DNA of 64,000 bases from Thermoguttaceae bacterium (GTDB taxonomy: Bacteria > Planctomycetota > Planctomycetia > Pirellulales > Thermoguttaceae). The stretch lies in the NCBI GenBank assembly GCA_017937485.1, contig JAGBDN010000001.1:1-64000 (forward strand). Direction: 5' to 3'. The position numbers and the translations under genes are program-made. Shown piece after piece: positions 41,925 through 51,275 of the stretch. Within the stretch, counting starts at the first letter, position 1. Every line of letters begins with the position of its first letter. The notes beneath the pieces are model-generated. The model was not told the origin of the DNA. It saw only the letters and a list, made by a program, of their open reading frames with translations, and made no database searches.

Positions 41925-44111
41925 ATGGCCGTTATACTCAACGTCGAACATCTTCGAAAACATTTTGGCCCGGATCCGGTCTTGGCCGACGTTACCTTTC
42001 AAGTGCGCGAAGGGGACAAAATCGGACTCGTCGGGCCGAACGGATGCGGTAAGACGACGCTGCTCAACATTTTAACGGGGCGCGAAGAGACGGAAAAAGG
42101 CTCGATCGAACGAATTGGCGAAATCTCGATCGGGTATCTGGAACAACGCCCGAAGACCGATTCGCACGCGACGCTGATCGACGCCGCTCGCGTCGCGCTG
42201 GCGCCGCTCTTCAATATGCAAAAAGAAGCGGAGGAAATCGCCGTCAAAATGGGCGAAGTCGCCGACGACGCCGAACGCGACCGCTTGGCGAAGCGATACG
42301 ACAAAATTCACGAAGAATTGATGCGCAAGGACGCGTACAATATCGAACACCGCGTCGAGCGAATTTTACACGGCGTCGGTTTTCGCGACGAAGACTTCGA
42401 AAAAGACGTCGCGACCCTTAGCGGCGGCGAACTTAACCGCTTGGGATTGGCGAAGTTGCTTCTCGAAGAGCCGGATATTATGCTCCTCGACGAACCGTCG
42501 AACCACCTCGACTTGGCGGCGACCGAATGGCTCGAAGACTTCCTGAAAACGACGCGGGCGGCGGTGATTCTCGTCAGCCACGACCGCTACTTCCTCGACC
42601 GCGTAACGAACCGCACGTTCGAACTTTACGCCGGAACAGTCGACGATTACCCGGGGAACTTCACGAAGTATCTCGGCTTGAAGGAAGAACGCCTCGCGGT
42701 TCAGACGAAAACTTACGAAAAATACGTCGAGGAAGTCGAGAAAGCGAAAGACTTTATCCGCCGCCACCATTACGGTATGAAGGCCGCGCAGGCCGAAGAC
42801 CGTCGCAAAAAATTGGAACGGCTCGAAGAGAACCCGCCGGAAGTGCCGCGCAACGTCTCGGCGCCGCCGATGCAGTTCCCGCCCGCGTCGCGCACCGGCG
42901 ACATTGTGTTTCGCGTCGAAGGTTTGACGAAAGGATACGGCGAACGCACGCTCTTTAAAGACTTTACGTTCGACGTGCAACGCGGCGAACGTTGGGCGAT
43001 TCTCGGGCCGAACGGTTGCGGAAAAACGACGTTTTTGCGCTGTTTGCTCGGCGAAGAAACGCCGGACGACGGCGCCGTCCGCTTTGGGCAGGGCGTCGAA
43101 GTCGGCTACTTCGACCAACAGTTGCGCGTCGTCGACGATCAAACGCCGGTCGTCGACGCGATTCGACCGAAAAAGAAGGTGTTCGAAGACTTGCAACGCC
43201 GCAAACTGCTCGGCGCGTTCGGGCTTTCCGGCGATCAGCAACTCCTTAAAGTTTGCAATTTAAGCGGGGGACAACGGTGCCGCGCCGCGTTGGCGAAGCT
43301 CGCCGCCGACGACCCGAACGTCCTTATCCTCGACGAACCGACGAACCACCTCGACCTTTGGGCCCGCAAGGCGCTCGAAAAAGCGATTCGCGACTTCGAA
43401 GGAAGCGTTATCTTCATTAGCCACGACCGTTACTTCGTCGACCAAGTCGCGGATAAATTGTTGGTCGTCCAGCCGAACGCGACGTATAAAATCGTCGACG
43501 GGAACTACTCGACGTTTCGTCATATGGTTTCGAAGGGGCTGATGGCCGACCCGTTCCTCCCGAATGCGCTCGACGAACCGTTCGAACCGGAGAAAAAAGT
43601 CGGGAAAGCGCCGGTCAAGGCGAACTCGAACCTCGCGCGCCGTTCGTCGCTCGAAAAGAAACCGACGAATCGCAAAGCCAACGCGCAAACGACTTCCGCT
43701 CCGTCGACGCCGAGCGTTCCGAAAGCCGGCAAAGGGAAAAATCGCGGCGCCGTTCCGAATCTCGACGAGAACCGAACGAACGGCGTCCCGAGCGGCAAGT
43801 CGAAACCGTCCGACCCGACGAAGTACGCCGAAGCGAACTTCAAAGCGTCGCAAGGCGCGCCCGCGGCCGACCCGAAAGCGAAAAAAGAAAAGAGAAAGCG
43901 CAAGTTCCCGTTCCGCAAAGTCGCCGACATCGAGGATGAAATTTTCATTCGCGAAACTCGGCTCGCGTCACTCAACGAAGACGCGTTGAAGCCGGAAATT
44001 CTCCGCGACGGCGCGAAAATTAAAGAGTTGCAAGCGGAAATCGTCGCCGAGCAAGAAGCGATCAAGCTCCTTTACGAACATTGGGACGAAGCGACCGAAC
44101 TGAACTGGTAA
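41925..44111 (+). CDS. ABC-F family ATPase, Uup-like
   Basis: A 728-residue cytosolic protein with two ABC domains and no membrane part. The first has GPNGCGKTT near residue 37 and LSGGELNRLGLAKLLLEEPD; the second GPNGCGKTT near 364 and LSGGQRCRAALAKLA with ILDEPTNHLDLWAR. Between them lies the interdomain linker with Lys/Glu-rich helices. A basic Ala/Lys/Pro linker (about 555-650) leads to a C-terminal coiled coil (IEDEIFIRETRLASLNEDAL...), which is the Uup hallmark, as EttA lacks it. ABC-F proteins act on ribosomes; Uup also affects DNA. Antibiotic protection cannot be excluded but is less likely. Confidence 0.88.
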   Translation: MAVILNVEHLRKHFGPDPVLADVTFQVREGDKIGLVGPNGCGKTTLLNILTGREETEKGSIERIGEISIGYLEQRPKTDSHATLIDAARVALAPLFNMQKEAEEIAVKMGEVADDAERDRLAKRYDKIHEELMRKDAYNIEHRVERILHGVGFRDEDFEKDVATLSGGELNRLGLAKLLLEEPDIMLLDEPSNHLDLAATEWLEDFLKTTRAAVILVSHDRYFLDRVTNRTFELYAGTVDDYPGNFTKYLGLKEERLAVQTKTYEKYVEEVEKAKDFIRRHHYGMKAAQAEDRRKKLERLEENPPEVPRNVSAPPMQFPPASRTGDIVFRVEGLTKGYGERTLFKDFTFDVQRGERWAILGPNGCGKTTFLRCLLGEETPDDGAVRFGQGVEVGYFDQQLRVVDDQTPVVDAIRPKKKVFEDLQRRKLLGAFGLSGDQQLLKVCNLSGGQRCRAALAKLAADDPNVLILDEPTNHLDLWARKALEKAIRDFEGSVIFISHDRYFVDQVADKLLVVQPNATYKIVDGNYSTFRHMVSKGLMADPFLPNALDEPFEPEKKVGKAPVKANSNLARRSSLEKKPTNRKANAQTTSAPSTPSVPKAGKGKNRGAVPNLDENRTNGVPSGKSKPSDPTKYAEANFKASQGAPAADPKAKKEKRKRKFPFRKVADIEDEIFIRETRLASLNEDALKPEILRDGAKIKELQAEIVAEQEAIKLLYEHWDEATELNW

Positions 44112-44168
44112 CGGCGCGGCGTTTGCGGAAAAATTGCGCTAAACGATTGAATTTCAAGGAGAAAAGCG

Positions 44169-44294
44169 ATGACGATCGGCGGTTGGATTAGTATGACGCT
44201 CGCGATCGGCGCGACGACCGGGCTTTTGATCTGGTGTTGTTGGAAAATTACGACGACGCCGGACGTTAGTTCGGACGCGGCGGACGACGAGTAA
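44169..44294 (+). CDS. MetS-like small subunit of an NSS transporter (41 aa)
   Basis: ATG 44169 follows AAGGAG. The 41-residue product starts MTIGGWISMTLAIGATTGLL and has a single membrane helix ending in WCCWKIT, then a short acidic tail. This matches the tiny MetS/YkiA-type partner of NSS transporters such as Corynebacterium MetP, in size, topology and position directly upstream of one. It would act as an accessory subunit of the symporters that follow. Two tandem NSS genes share it. Confidence 0.65.
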   Translation: MTIGGWISMTLAIGATTGLLIWCCWKITTTPDVSSDAADDE

Positions 44295-44396
44295 CGCCGC
44301 GTTCGCTTGGACGGCGAAACGGCGTAAGTGAATTAAGAATAACGGTTTAGTTCGACGGAAAGCGTTTTTGCCGACGCGGCGTCGACGGGGGCGGAT

Positions 44397-46100
44397 ATGT
44401 CGCGACGCGACCAAGGACGTGAAAAAGAACATTGGGGCTCGAGCGTAGGCGTCGTGTTGGCGGTCGCCGGCGGCGCGGTCGGTTTGGGGAATTTTTTGCG
44501 ATTTCCCGGTCAGGTCGCGACTTACGGCGGCGGCGCGTTCATGATTCCGTATTTTATTTCGATGTTGCTCGTCGCGATTCCGTTGGCGTTATCGGAGTGG
44601 GCGCTCGGACGGGCCGGCGGACGTCGCGGATATCATTCGCAACCGGGGATTTACCGCGCCGCCGGGAACGGCAAGACGATTTGGGGCGTTTGCGGCGGCG
44701 TGTGTTCGCTCGCGCCGCTCGTTATCTGCATGTATTACGTCTTTATCGAGTCGTGGTGCTTGCTTTACGCGCTCCAATATCTCGGCGGATGTTTGAAACC
44801 GCTCGGCTTGGGCTTTTCGCTCTTTCCGTCGCTTGACGCCGGATTGAAGTTAAGCGATTCCGCGAGTTACGAAGCGTTTTTCGCGCAATTTGTCGGAATG
44901 AGCGGCGGCGACGGTTCGTTGTTCCGCGATATTTTCGCGTCGCCGCTATTGTTGGCGACGGCGGCTTGCGCGCTTGCGAATTTCGCGCTGATCTACTGCG
45001 GAATCGCCAAGGGAATCGAACGGTTTTGTAAAATCGCGACGCCGCTTTTGGTTTTCTGCGCCTTGGCGGTGATTTTGCGCGTCGCGACGTTGGGGAACCC
45101 GACCGGCGTCGAGGGGCAAAGTTTCGTCGACGGGCTCGGCTTTATGTGGAACCCGTCGCGACCCGTTCTCGACGAAAGCGGCGCGGTTGTCGGACAAACG
45201 AGCGTTTGGACGACGCTTTGCAACCCGGAAGTTTGGCTCGCGGCGACGGCGCAAATTTTCTTTTCCGTTTCGATATGTCTTTGCGCGATCACGTCTTACG
45301 CGAGTTACGTCAAGAAAGACGACGATATCGCCCTTTCCGGCTTGACGGCTGTCGCGGCGAACGAATTTTGCGAAGTCGCGCTCGGCGGTCTGATGACGAT
45401 TCCGGCGGCGATTATGTTTTTCGGCTTCGCGGCGGCGGGGAGTTTCGAGAGTTCTTTCGCGATGGGATTCGTCGTCTTGCCGAACGTTTTCGGTTTGACG
45501 CCGGGGGGCGAAATTTTCGGTTTCCTCTTCTTTAGTTTGCTTTTCTTAGCCGGGCTGACGAGTTCGATTTCGTTGGTTCAGCCGACGGTCGCGCTGACGC
45601 AAGAGGCGTTCCGCTGGTCGCGCGGCGTTAGCGTCGCGGCGACGTTGGCGGTCAATCTCGTCGGAATCGGAATCGTTTGTTGGTTTACGAAGAATTTGGC
45701 GGCGCTCGATTCGTTCGACTTTTGGCTCGCGAACTTTACGCCGTTTGTTTTCGCGCTGTTGCAGACGATTATGGTCGCTTGGGTTTGGGGCGCGGACAAG
45801 ATGACCGCCGAGTTGAAACGCGGCGCGAAAATTCAGGTTCCGAAGGCGCTTGGTTTCGTCGTTAAGTATATTTCGACGCCGTATTTGGCGATTATTTTCG
45901 CGCTTTGGCTTTGGAACAATTTGGGCGCGCGGCTCGCCGGAGTCGCGGAGGATACGGCGGCGCAGGTTTCGTTGGCGTTCATCGTTTTCTTAACGGCGGC
46001 GTTGATCGTCGTTTCGTTGAAAGCGTCGCGACGTTGGCGTCGCGAAGAAGAGGAAGCCGCGCGAGCGGAACAAGCGCAAAATATTTCGGCGATAAAATAA
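44397..46100 (+). CDS. NSS (SNF) family sodium:amino-acid symporter, copy 1
   Basis: A 567-residue protein with about 12 helices. The signature GLGNFLRFPGQVATYGGGAFMIPY in helix 1 is the Na+/substrate-site region of NSS transporters, followed by LSEWALGRAGG. Further landmarks are LCAITSYASYVKKDDDI, SLLFLAGLTSSISLVQPTVA and a final Arg-rich cytoplasmic tail. The family moves amino acids or osmolytes with sodium; the substrate is not evident. GC-rich GGGGGCGG lies close to ATG 44397 and no classical AGGAGG is seen. It follows the MetS-like gene at 102 nt. Confidence 0.92.
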   Translation: MSRRDQGREKEHWGSSVGVVLAVAGGAVGLGNFLRFPGQVATYGGGAFMIPYFISMLLVAIPLALSEWALGRAGGRRGYHSQPGIYRAAGNGKTIWGVCGGVCSLAPLVICMYYVFIESWCLLYALQYLGGCLKPLGLGFSLFPSLDAGLKLSDSASYEAFFAQFVGMSGGDGSLFRDIFASPLLLATAACALANFALIYCGIAKGIERFCKIATPLLVFCALAVILRVATLGNPTGVEGQSFVDGLGFMWNPSRPVLDESGAVVGQTSVWTTLCNPEVWLAATAQIFFSVSICLCAITSYASYVKKDDDIALSGLTAVAANEFCEVALGGLMTIPAAIMFFGFAAAGSFESSFAMGFVVLPNVFGLTPGGEIFGFLFFSLLFLAGLTSSISLVQPTVALTQEAFRWSRGVSVAATLAVNLVGIGIVCWFTKNLAALDSFDFWLANFTPFVFALLQTIMVAWVWGADKMTAELKRGAKIQVPKALGFVVKYISTPYLAIIFALWLWNNLGARLAGVAEDTAAQVSLAFIVFLTAALIVVSLKASRRWRREEEEAARAEQAQNISAIK

Positions 46101-46184
46101 AAACGGACGTAAACGTTTGAACGGCGACGGTTAAGAGCGCGGCGTAAGCGGCGCTTGGCGTCGCGAAAGAAGGCGGAGGCTCGA

Positions 46185-47885
46185 ATGGCTCGCGAAAAAA
46201 ACGGTAAAAACGAACATTGGGAATCGAACTTAGGCGTCGTTTTAGCGGTCGCCGGAAGCGCGGTCGGCTTGGGGAACTTTTTGCGCTTCCCGGGCCAAGT
46301 CGCGACTTACGGCGGCGGCGCGTTCATGATTCCGTATTTTATTTCGATGTTGCTCGTCGCGATTCCGATCGCTTGGTCGGAATGGGCGCTCGGGCGGCGC
46401 GGCGGACGCGACGGATACCATTCGCTTCCGGGAATTTACCGCGCGGCGGGAAACGGCAAGACGTTTTGGGCGGCGAGCGGCGGTTTGGTCGCGCTGGTGC
46501 CGACCGGTATTTGTATGTTTTACATTTTCGTCGAAGCGTGGTGCCTGCTGTACGCGTTGCAGTATCTCGGCGGCTGTTTGCGTCCGTTGGGGATTGAATT
46601 TTCGTTCTTTCCGACGGTCGATTCCGGGTTTAAACTCGGCGATTCCGCGTCTTACGAAGCGGCGTTCGCGAATTTTGTCGGAATGAACGGCGACGGTTCG
46701 CTTTTCCAAAATTTCTTCAAATCGCCGGTGGTGTTGGCGACGTTCGCTTGCGCGGCGGCGAACTTTACGTTGGTTTATTGCGGGATCGCCAAGGGGATCG
46801 AGCGGTTTTGCAAGATCGCGACGCCGCTTCTTTTGCTCTGTTCGGCGTTGGTGATTTTGCGCGTCGCGACGTTGGGCAACCCGACCGGCGTCGAGGGGCA
46901 AAGTTTCGTCGACGGGCTCGGCTTTATGTGGAATCCGTCGCGACCTCTGCTCGACGAAAGCGGCGCGGTCGTCGGACAAACGAGCGTTTGGACGGCGCTG
47001 GCGAACCCGGAAGTTTGGCTGGCGGCGACGTCGCACATCTTCTTTTCGGCGTCGTTATGCGTCGGCGCGATCGCGACTTACGCGAGTTACGTGAAGCCGA
47101 ACAAGGATATTGCGCTCTCGTCGTTGACGGCGGTTTCCGCGAACGGCTTTTGCGAAGTCGCGCTCGGCGGGCTGATGACGATTCCGGCGGCGGTGATGTT
47201 TCTCGGCGTCGCCAACTCCGAAAGTTTCGCCAGCACCTTCACGATGGGCTTTATCGTGTTGCCGAACGTGTTCGGATTGATGCCGGGGGGCGAATTTTTC
47301 GGTTTTTTCTTCTTTAGTTTGCTTTTCATCGCCGGGATAACGAGTTCGGTGTCGCAAGCGCAGCCGGCGGTCGCGTGGACGAAGGAGGCGTTGGGGCTTT
47401 CGCGCGGAGCGAGCGTCGCGCTGACGGCGGCGGTCGCGCTGACCGGAACGGCGATCGTTTGCTGGTATACGAAGAACGCGGCGGCGCTCGACGCGTTCGA
47501 TTTTTGGATCGCGACCTTTATGCCGTTCGTCGTCGTCTTTTTGCAAACGGCGTTGGCCGCTTGGGTTTGGGGCGCGGACAAGATGACCGCCGAACTCGAC
47601 CGCGGCGCGAAAACGCGCGTTCCGCGTTGTTTCGGCTTTGTGATTAAATACTTGACGACGCCGTATTTAGCGTTGGTTTTCGCGTTTTGGTGCTTTAAAA
47701 ACGGAAGCGGACGGCTCGCCGGCGTCGCGCAGAATCCGGTCGAGTTGAAAATCGTTCTTTTCTTGGTCGCGACCGGCGCCGCGCTGATTTGGCTGACGAT
47801 TCGCGCTTCGAAGCGTTGGAACGTCGAGGAAGAAGCGACGCGAGAGCGCGACGTGAAAAACGAGACGTCCGACGTTTCGGCGTGA
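46185..47885 (+). CDS. NSS (SNF) family sodium:amino-acid symporter, copy 2
   Basis: I place the start at ATG 46185 after GGCGGAGG, giving 566 residues; a TTG 30 nt earlier lacks support. The sequence is close to copy 1 throughout, including identical long DNA stretches around helix 1, so the two arose by tandem duplication. Copy 2 differs mostly in the loops and in the tail (RWNVEEEATRERDVKNETS). Duplicates may differ in substrate affinity. The two genes and the MetS-like gene probably form one transcript. Confidence 0.92.
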   Translation: MAREKNGKNEHWESNLGVVLAVAGSAVGLGNFLRFPGQVATYGGGAFMIPYFISMLLVAIPIAWSEWALGRRGGRDGYHSLPGIYRAAGNGKTFWAASGGLVALVPTGICMFYIFVEAWCLLYALQYLGGCLRPLGIEFSFFPTVDSGFKLGDSASYEAAFANFVGMNGDGSLFQNFFKSPVVLATFACAAANFTLVYCGIAKGIERFCKIATPLLLLCSALVILRVATLGNPTGVEGQSFVDGLGFMWNPSRPLLDESGAVVGQTSVWTALANPEVWLAATSHIFFSASLCVGAIATYASYVKPNKDIALSSLTAVSANGFCEVALGGLMTIPAAVMFLGVANSESFASTFTMGFIVLPNVFGLMPGGEFFGFFFFSLLFIAGITSSVSQAQPAVAWTKEALGLSRGASVALTAAVALTGTAIVCWYTKNAAALDAFDFWIATFMPFVVVFLQTALAAWVWGADKMTAELDRGAKTRVPRCFGFVIKYLTTPYLALVFAFWCFKNGSGRLAGVAQNPVELKIVLFLVATGAALIWLTIRASKRWNVEEEATRERDVKNETSDVSA

Positions 47886-47928
47886 AACGACAAACGGCGC
47901 TTTTTTCAAAAAAATGCGCGCAATCCGC

Positions 47929-47957
47929 TCGAAATTTTAGGGGCGGCGGCGTATAAT
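47929..47957 (+). promoter_or_regulatory. Sigma70-like promoter for lptB
   Basis: TCGAAA, 17 nt, TATAAT (perfect -10), 80 nt before ATG 48037. Confidence 0.6.
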
Positions 47958-48036
47958 AATAAAAAGCGCGACGTTAAAACGGCGAAGAAAAACGGTTGGA
48001 CTTTAACGGAAATCGCGCGATTAAAGGAGAAACGCG

Positions 48037-49104
48037 ATGACGAAGGAACGGAACGAATGGATTTTGTCGCCGACGCCGAACGCGGCGAGAATTAAACGAT
48101 CGGCGGAGCGGGCGGTCGTGCTTAAAGCCGAAGGACTCGTGAAGATTTACGGGAATCGACGCGTGGTCGACGGCGTGAGTTTTGAAGTGCGCGAGGGCGA
48201 GATCGTCGGACTTCTCGGAGCGAACGGCGCCGGAAAGACGACGAGTTTCCGAATGTCGTGCGGTTTGATTCCGGCGAACGAAGGAAAAATAACGCTCAAC
48301 GGGCTCGACGTAACGTCGTGGCCGATGTATCGCCGAGCGCGCGAAGGAAGACTCGGGTATTTGCCGCAAGACCGCAGCGTCTTTGGGGCGTTGACGACCG
48401 AACAAAATCTAATCGCGGCGATGGAGTTTCTCGGGTATTCGCGCGCCGAACAGAAGGTTGCGCTCGAGGAATCGCTCGAAAAGTTCAATTTGAAGCACAT
48501 CCGCTTGACGAAAGTCGGGATGGGCGGTTCCGGCGGGCTTTCCGGCGGCGAACGTCGACGGCTTGAAATCGCGCGAGCGCTTCTTGCGAAACCGCGGATT
48601 TTGCTTCTCGACGAACCGTTTGCGAACGTCGACCCGATTACCGTCGAAGGGATTCAAGCGGTCGTGCGGCAGTTGGCCGACGAGGGGATCGCGGTTCTCA
48701 TCACCGACCACCAAGTCGACGAAACGCTCGCGATTACCGACCGAAGTTATATCGTTAATAGCGGCAAGGTGTTATGTTCCGGAACGCCGATCGAGGTGCT
48801 GTCGAACGCCGACGCCGTCGCGCGCTATTTTGGCGGCAAGGCGGAATTTAGCCTCAAACGGATTCTCGAAAAATTAGGATTGACGGAAAAGGATTTGCCG
48901 TCGTTTCCGACGAACAAGACGACAATCGACGTCGCGCCGCAAGGAGAAACGAGCGAACCGACGGCGAGCGAACCGCGTCGCGCCTCCTTGACGTTGAGTC
49001 GGCGCAACGACGGGCCGCCGCGCCCAACCCCGTCGCCGCTTGAAAATCGAACGCCGAATCGGTTCGCGGAGAAAATGGGGAACCTATTTAAGAAAAAGAG
49101 ATAA
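48037..49104 (+). CDS. lptB: Lipopolysaccharide export ABC ATPase LptB
   Basis: A 355-residue protein. Residues about 28-265 are a typical LptB: EIVGLLGANGAGKTTSFRM, GYLPQDRSVFGALTTEQNL, the signature LSGGERRRLEIARALL, ILLLDEPFANVDPITVEGIQ and the LptB/LivG-type ITDHQVDETLAITDRSYIV. LptB drives transport of lipopolysaccharide from the inner membrane with LptFG. The last 90 residues are an unusual basic, low-complexity tail ending RFAEKMGNLFKKKR, absent from the usual 240-residue LptB. No lptF, lptG or lptC gene lies next to it. This supports a Gram-negative type envelope. Confidence 0.9.
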   Translation: MTKERNEWILSPTPNAARIKRSAERAVVLKAEGLVKIYGNRRVVDGVSFEVREGEIVGLLGANGAGKTTSFRMSCGLIPANEGKITLNGLDVTSWPMYRRAREGRLGYLPQDRSVFGALTTEQNLIAAMEFLGYSRAEQKVALEESLEKFNLKHIRLTKVGMGGSGGLSGGERRRLEIARALLAKPRILLLDEPFANVDPITVEGIQAVVRQLADEGIAVLITDHQVDETLAITDRSYIVNSGKVLCSGTPIEVLSNADAVARYFGGKAEFSLKRILEKLGLTEKDLPSFPTNKTTIDVAPQGETSEPTASEPRRASLTLSRRNDGPPRPTPSPLENRTPNRFAEKMGNLFKKKR

Positions 49105-49121
49105 CGTCGACGCGTTGGTCG

Positions 49122-49152
49122 AAAAAAGCCGCTTGCGAAAGCGGCTTTTTTT
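49122..49152 (+). terminator. Terminator after lptB
   Basis: 13-bp stem AAAAAAGCCGCTT / AAGCGGCTTTTTTT with loop GCGA and a T-run. Confidence 0.85.
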
Positions 49153-49178
49153 ATGTTCTAAAATAACCGCGAGAAAAC

Positions 49179-49330
49179 GACTTGTGTTTGCCAAACGAAA
49201 TGGGAAGGAACGAAACGCAGGCTAGCGTAAGAAAAAGGTTGGCGTTTGCCAAATAAAATGGGAGAGAACAAAATAGAGACGAATAAAAAATGACTTGCGT
49301 TTGCCAAACGAAATGAGAAGGAATAAAGCG
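49179..49330. repeat. Three degenerate direct repeats with a GTTTGCCAAA core
   Basis: Three units of about 38-40 nt begin near 49179, 49237 and 49291. Each contains GTTTGCCAAA (49186, 49244, 49299; spacing 58 and 55 nt) followed by CGAAATGGGAAGGAA or a close variant. GTTTG-C-CAAAC is a small dyad. The units lie between an lptB terminator and the end of a minus-strand gene, with no gene over them. Confidence 0.7.
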
Positions 49331-49371
49331 AAAGGTTAAACGAAGCAAACGTCGTCGTTGGGAAAAACGAT

Positions 49372-49402
49372 AAAAAAAGCGGCTCGCCTTGCGACGAACC
49401 GC
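49372..49402 (-). terminator. Terminator for the Gfo/Idh gene
   Basis: On the minus strand GCGGTTCGTC pairs with GGCGAGCCGC (two G-T pairs) around loop GCAA, followed by TTTTTTT. Confidence 0.75.
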
Positions 49403-49452
49403 CTTTTGCGTCAACTCAAACCGCTTGAATCAAACGGTTTGCGAGAACAAAC

Positions 49453-50955
49453 TCAGTTGAGTTCGCTCCAGTTGATCTTTTCGTAGCCGTTTTCGTATTC
49501 CGGACGGACGAGTTTCGCAACGCCCGGGGTCTTGAGTTCGGCGAGGTTGGTAACTTCGAGTTTCTTCGCGTCCCATTTGATGGTTTCGCCGCGTTTGCCG
49601 GCTTCCGGGGCGGTCCAAACGGCGAGGTTGCCGAGGAGGATCGTTTCGGTGAGCGGGCCGGCGAATTCCGGGAAGTTGCTCCAGCAGAGTTCCGGTTTGT
49701 TTTCTTGAATAGCGGTGAACCATTCGAGTTTGTTGCGGGTGTCGAAGTTGCCGGAGTGTTCGTCGGTCGGAGCTTTGCGCCATTCGACGTTCTTGATTTC
49801 TTCGAGCTTGGCGCCGCCTTCAGCGCGGAGTTCGTAGTTGCGAGCGTAGTCGTCCGGGCTGTAAGCGCAACCTTTGGTACCGATGATGATCGAGCCGGAG
49901 TCGGTCGGTTTCGTGATACCGTATTTTTCGAAGATCGAGGCTTCCGGACGGGTCTTGGCGTCGAACCAGGAAACTTCGACGGCGTCGCGCCAATCGTTGG
50001 CCGGGAATTGGAACCAAATCTTGCTCAACGCCGGGAAGGAGTTGAAGTCGTGGCCGGAGGATTCCGCGACGACTTCGGTCGGGAATTTCAGGTCGCAAGC
50101 GCCGTACGGCATGTTGGCGGTGTGGCAAGCCATGTCGCCGAGGGAGCCGGAACCGAAGTCCCACCAACCGCGCCATTGGAAGGAGTGGTAGATGCCCGGC
50201 CAGAATTCGCGTTTCGGCGCCGGACCAATCCAGCTGTCCCAATCGATGTTCTTGAGAGCGGCTTCGATTTGCTTTTTCTTTTCGGCGATTTCGTCGTCGG
50301 CGATATCCGGATCTTCTTCGCGGATTTGGGCGGCGAATTTTTCCATCGTCATATCGCGGTTCGGACCTTGGGCCCAAATCGGACGGTTCGTCCAAATGTG
50401 GACGGCTTTGATTTCGCCGATGACGCCGGCTTTAATTTGGGCGACGCAGTTGCGCATCGAGTCGAGCGTGCTGCCTTGGTTCCCCATTTGGGTGCAGACG
50501 CCGTTTTTCTTCGCGAGGTAGCCGAGGTAGCGGGCTTCGCCGATCGTGCGGGTGAGCGGTTTTTGGGTGTAGGCGTGTTTGCCGGCTTTCAACGCTTGCG
50601 CGGTGATGCAGGTGTGGGTGTGGTCCGGGGTGCTGACGACGACGGCGTCGATCTTGTCCATCATTTCGGCGTACAGATCGCGATAGTCTTGGTAGCACTT
50701 CGGTTGCTTGAAGTTTTTCGCTTGACCTTCGAGCGTCCCTTTGTCGATATCGCAGAGCGCGACGACGTTGCCGTAGATACCGGCTTGTTGGATGTCGCTA
50801 GCGCCTTTGCCGCCGACGCCGATACCGGCGACCGCGACGCCTTGGAGAGCGGAAGCGCGGGCGAGTTTAACGGTGTTGCCGGCGCCAACCATAAAACCGG
50901 CGCCCGCGATCGTCGAAACCTTAAGGAAATCGCGACGGGAAGTCTTAATGCTCAT
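49453..50955 (-). CDS. Gfo/Idh/MocA-family oxidoreductase with twin-arginine signal
   Basis: A 500-residue protein from ATG 50955 after TAGGAG. The N-terminus has the twin-arginine motif SRRDFLK (6-12) and a hydrophobic stretch, so it is folded before export. The Rossmann domain begins VAVAGIGVGGKGASDI, with ALCDIDKGT, DAVVVSTPDHTH and the cofactor/catalytic region KHAYTQKPLTRT (the EKP-type motif with Gln). A C-terminal dehydrogenase domain follows with KRGETIKWDAKKLEVTNL near the end. Planctomycetes encode many such sugar or inositol dehydrogenases exported by Tat. The substrate is not known. It stands alone with its own promoter and terminator. Confidence 0.88.
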   Translation of the reverse strand: MSIKTSRRDFLKVSTIAGAGFMVGAGNTVKLARASALQGVAVAGIGVGGKGASDIQQAGIYGNVVALCDIDKGTLEGQAKNFKQPKCYQDYRDLYAEMMDKIDAVVVSTPDHTHTCITAQALKAGKHAYTQKPLTRTIGEARYLGYLAKKNGVCTQMGNQGSTLDSMRNCVAQIKAGVIGEIKAVHIWTNRPIWAQGPNRDMTMEKFAAQIREEDPDIADDEIAEKKKQIEAALKNIDWDSWIGPAPKREFWPGIYHSFQWRGWWDFGSGSLGDMACHTANMPYGACDLKFPTEVVAESSGHDFNSFPALSKIWFQFPANDWRDAVEVSWFDAKTRPEASIFEKYGITKPTDSGSIIIGTKGCAYSPDDYARNYELRAEGGAKLEEIKNVEWRKAPTDEHSGNFDTRNKLEWFTAIQENKPELCWSNFPEFAGPLTETILLGNLAVWTAPEAGKRGETIKWDAKKLEVTNLAELKTPGVAKLVRPEYENGYEKINWSELN

Positions 50956-51090
50956 TATATGCTCCTAAAAGTTCAAAAAAATCGTTCGCCGCCGCGCCGC
51001 CGTTGCGGAAAGTAAGGTAAAACGCGCGAGCGGTTCGGCGATATCGGGGGATTTTGGCGTTCGAAAACGCCCAATTTTTCCTCGACGCTC

Positions 51091-51119
51091 ATTATAACGA
51101 AAAACAGTCTTTATTTCCA
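51091..51119 (-). promoter_or_regulatory. Promoter for the Tat Gfo/Idh gene
   Basis: Minus strand: TGGAAA, 17 nt, TATAAT (perfect -10), about 135 nt upstream of the start. Confidence 0.5.
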
Positions 51120-51275
51120 GACGGAACTGTGGAAATTTTTAAAACTTTTCCGATTTTTTTCCAAAAAGTTTTAAAGATTATTTCCTTTAACGGTAAAATA
51201 GGAGGTTTGGGTAAGAACAGAGAAGCGCGACGGGAATTTTTTCGGTCGTTTTTGGGGGAACGCCCTTTCGCGCCG

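Noticed and set aside
49179..49330. Possible CRISPR array
   Set aside because: Only three degenerate units, core positions vary, spacing is not spacer-like and no cas gene is present.
49151..49414. 87-codon minus-strand open frame over the direct repeats
   Set aside because: It simply translates the repeats, giving repeated Leu/Phe strings, and has no ribosome site; it also crosses the terminators at both ends.
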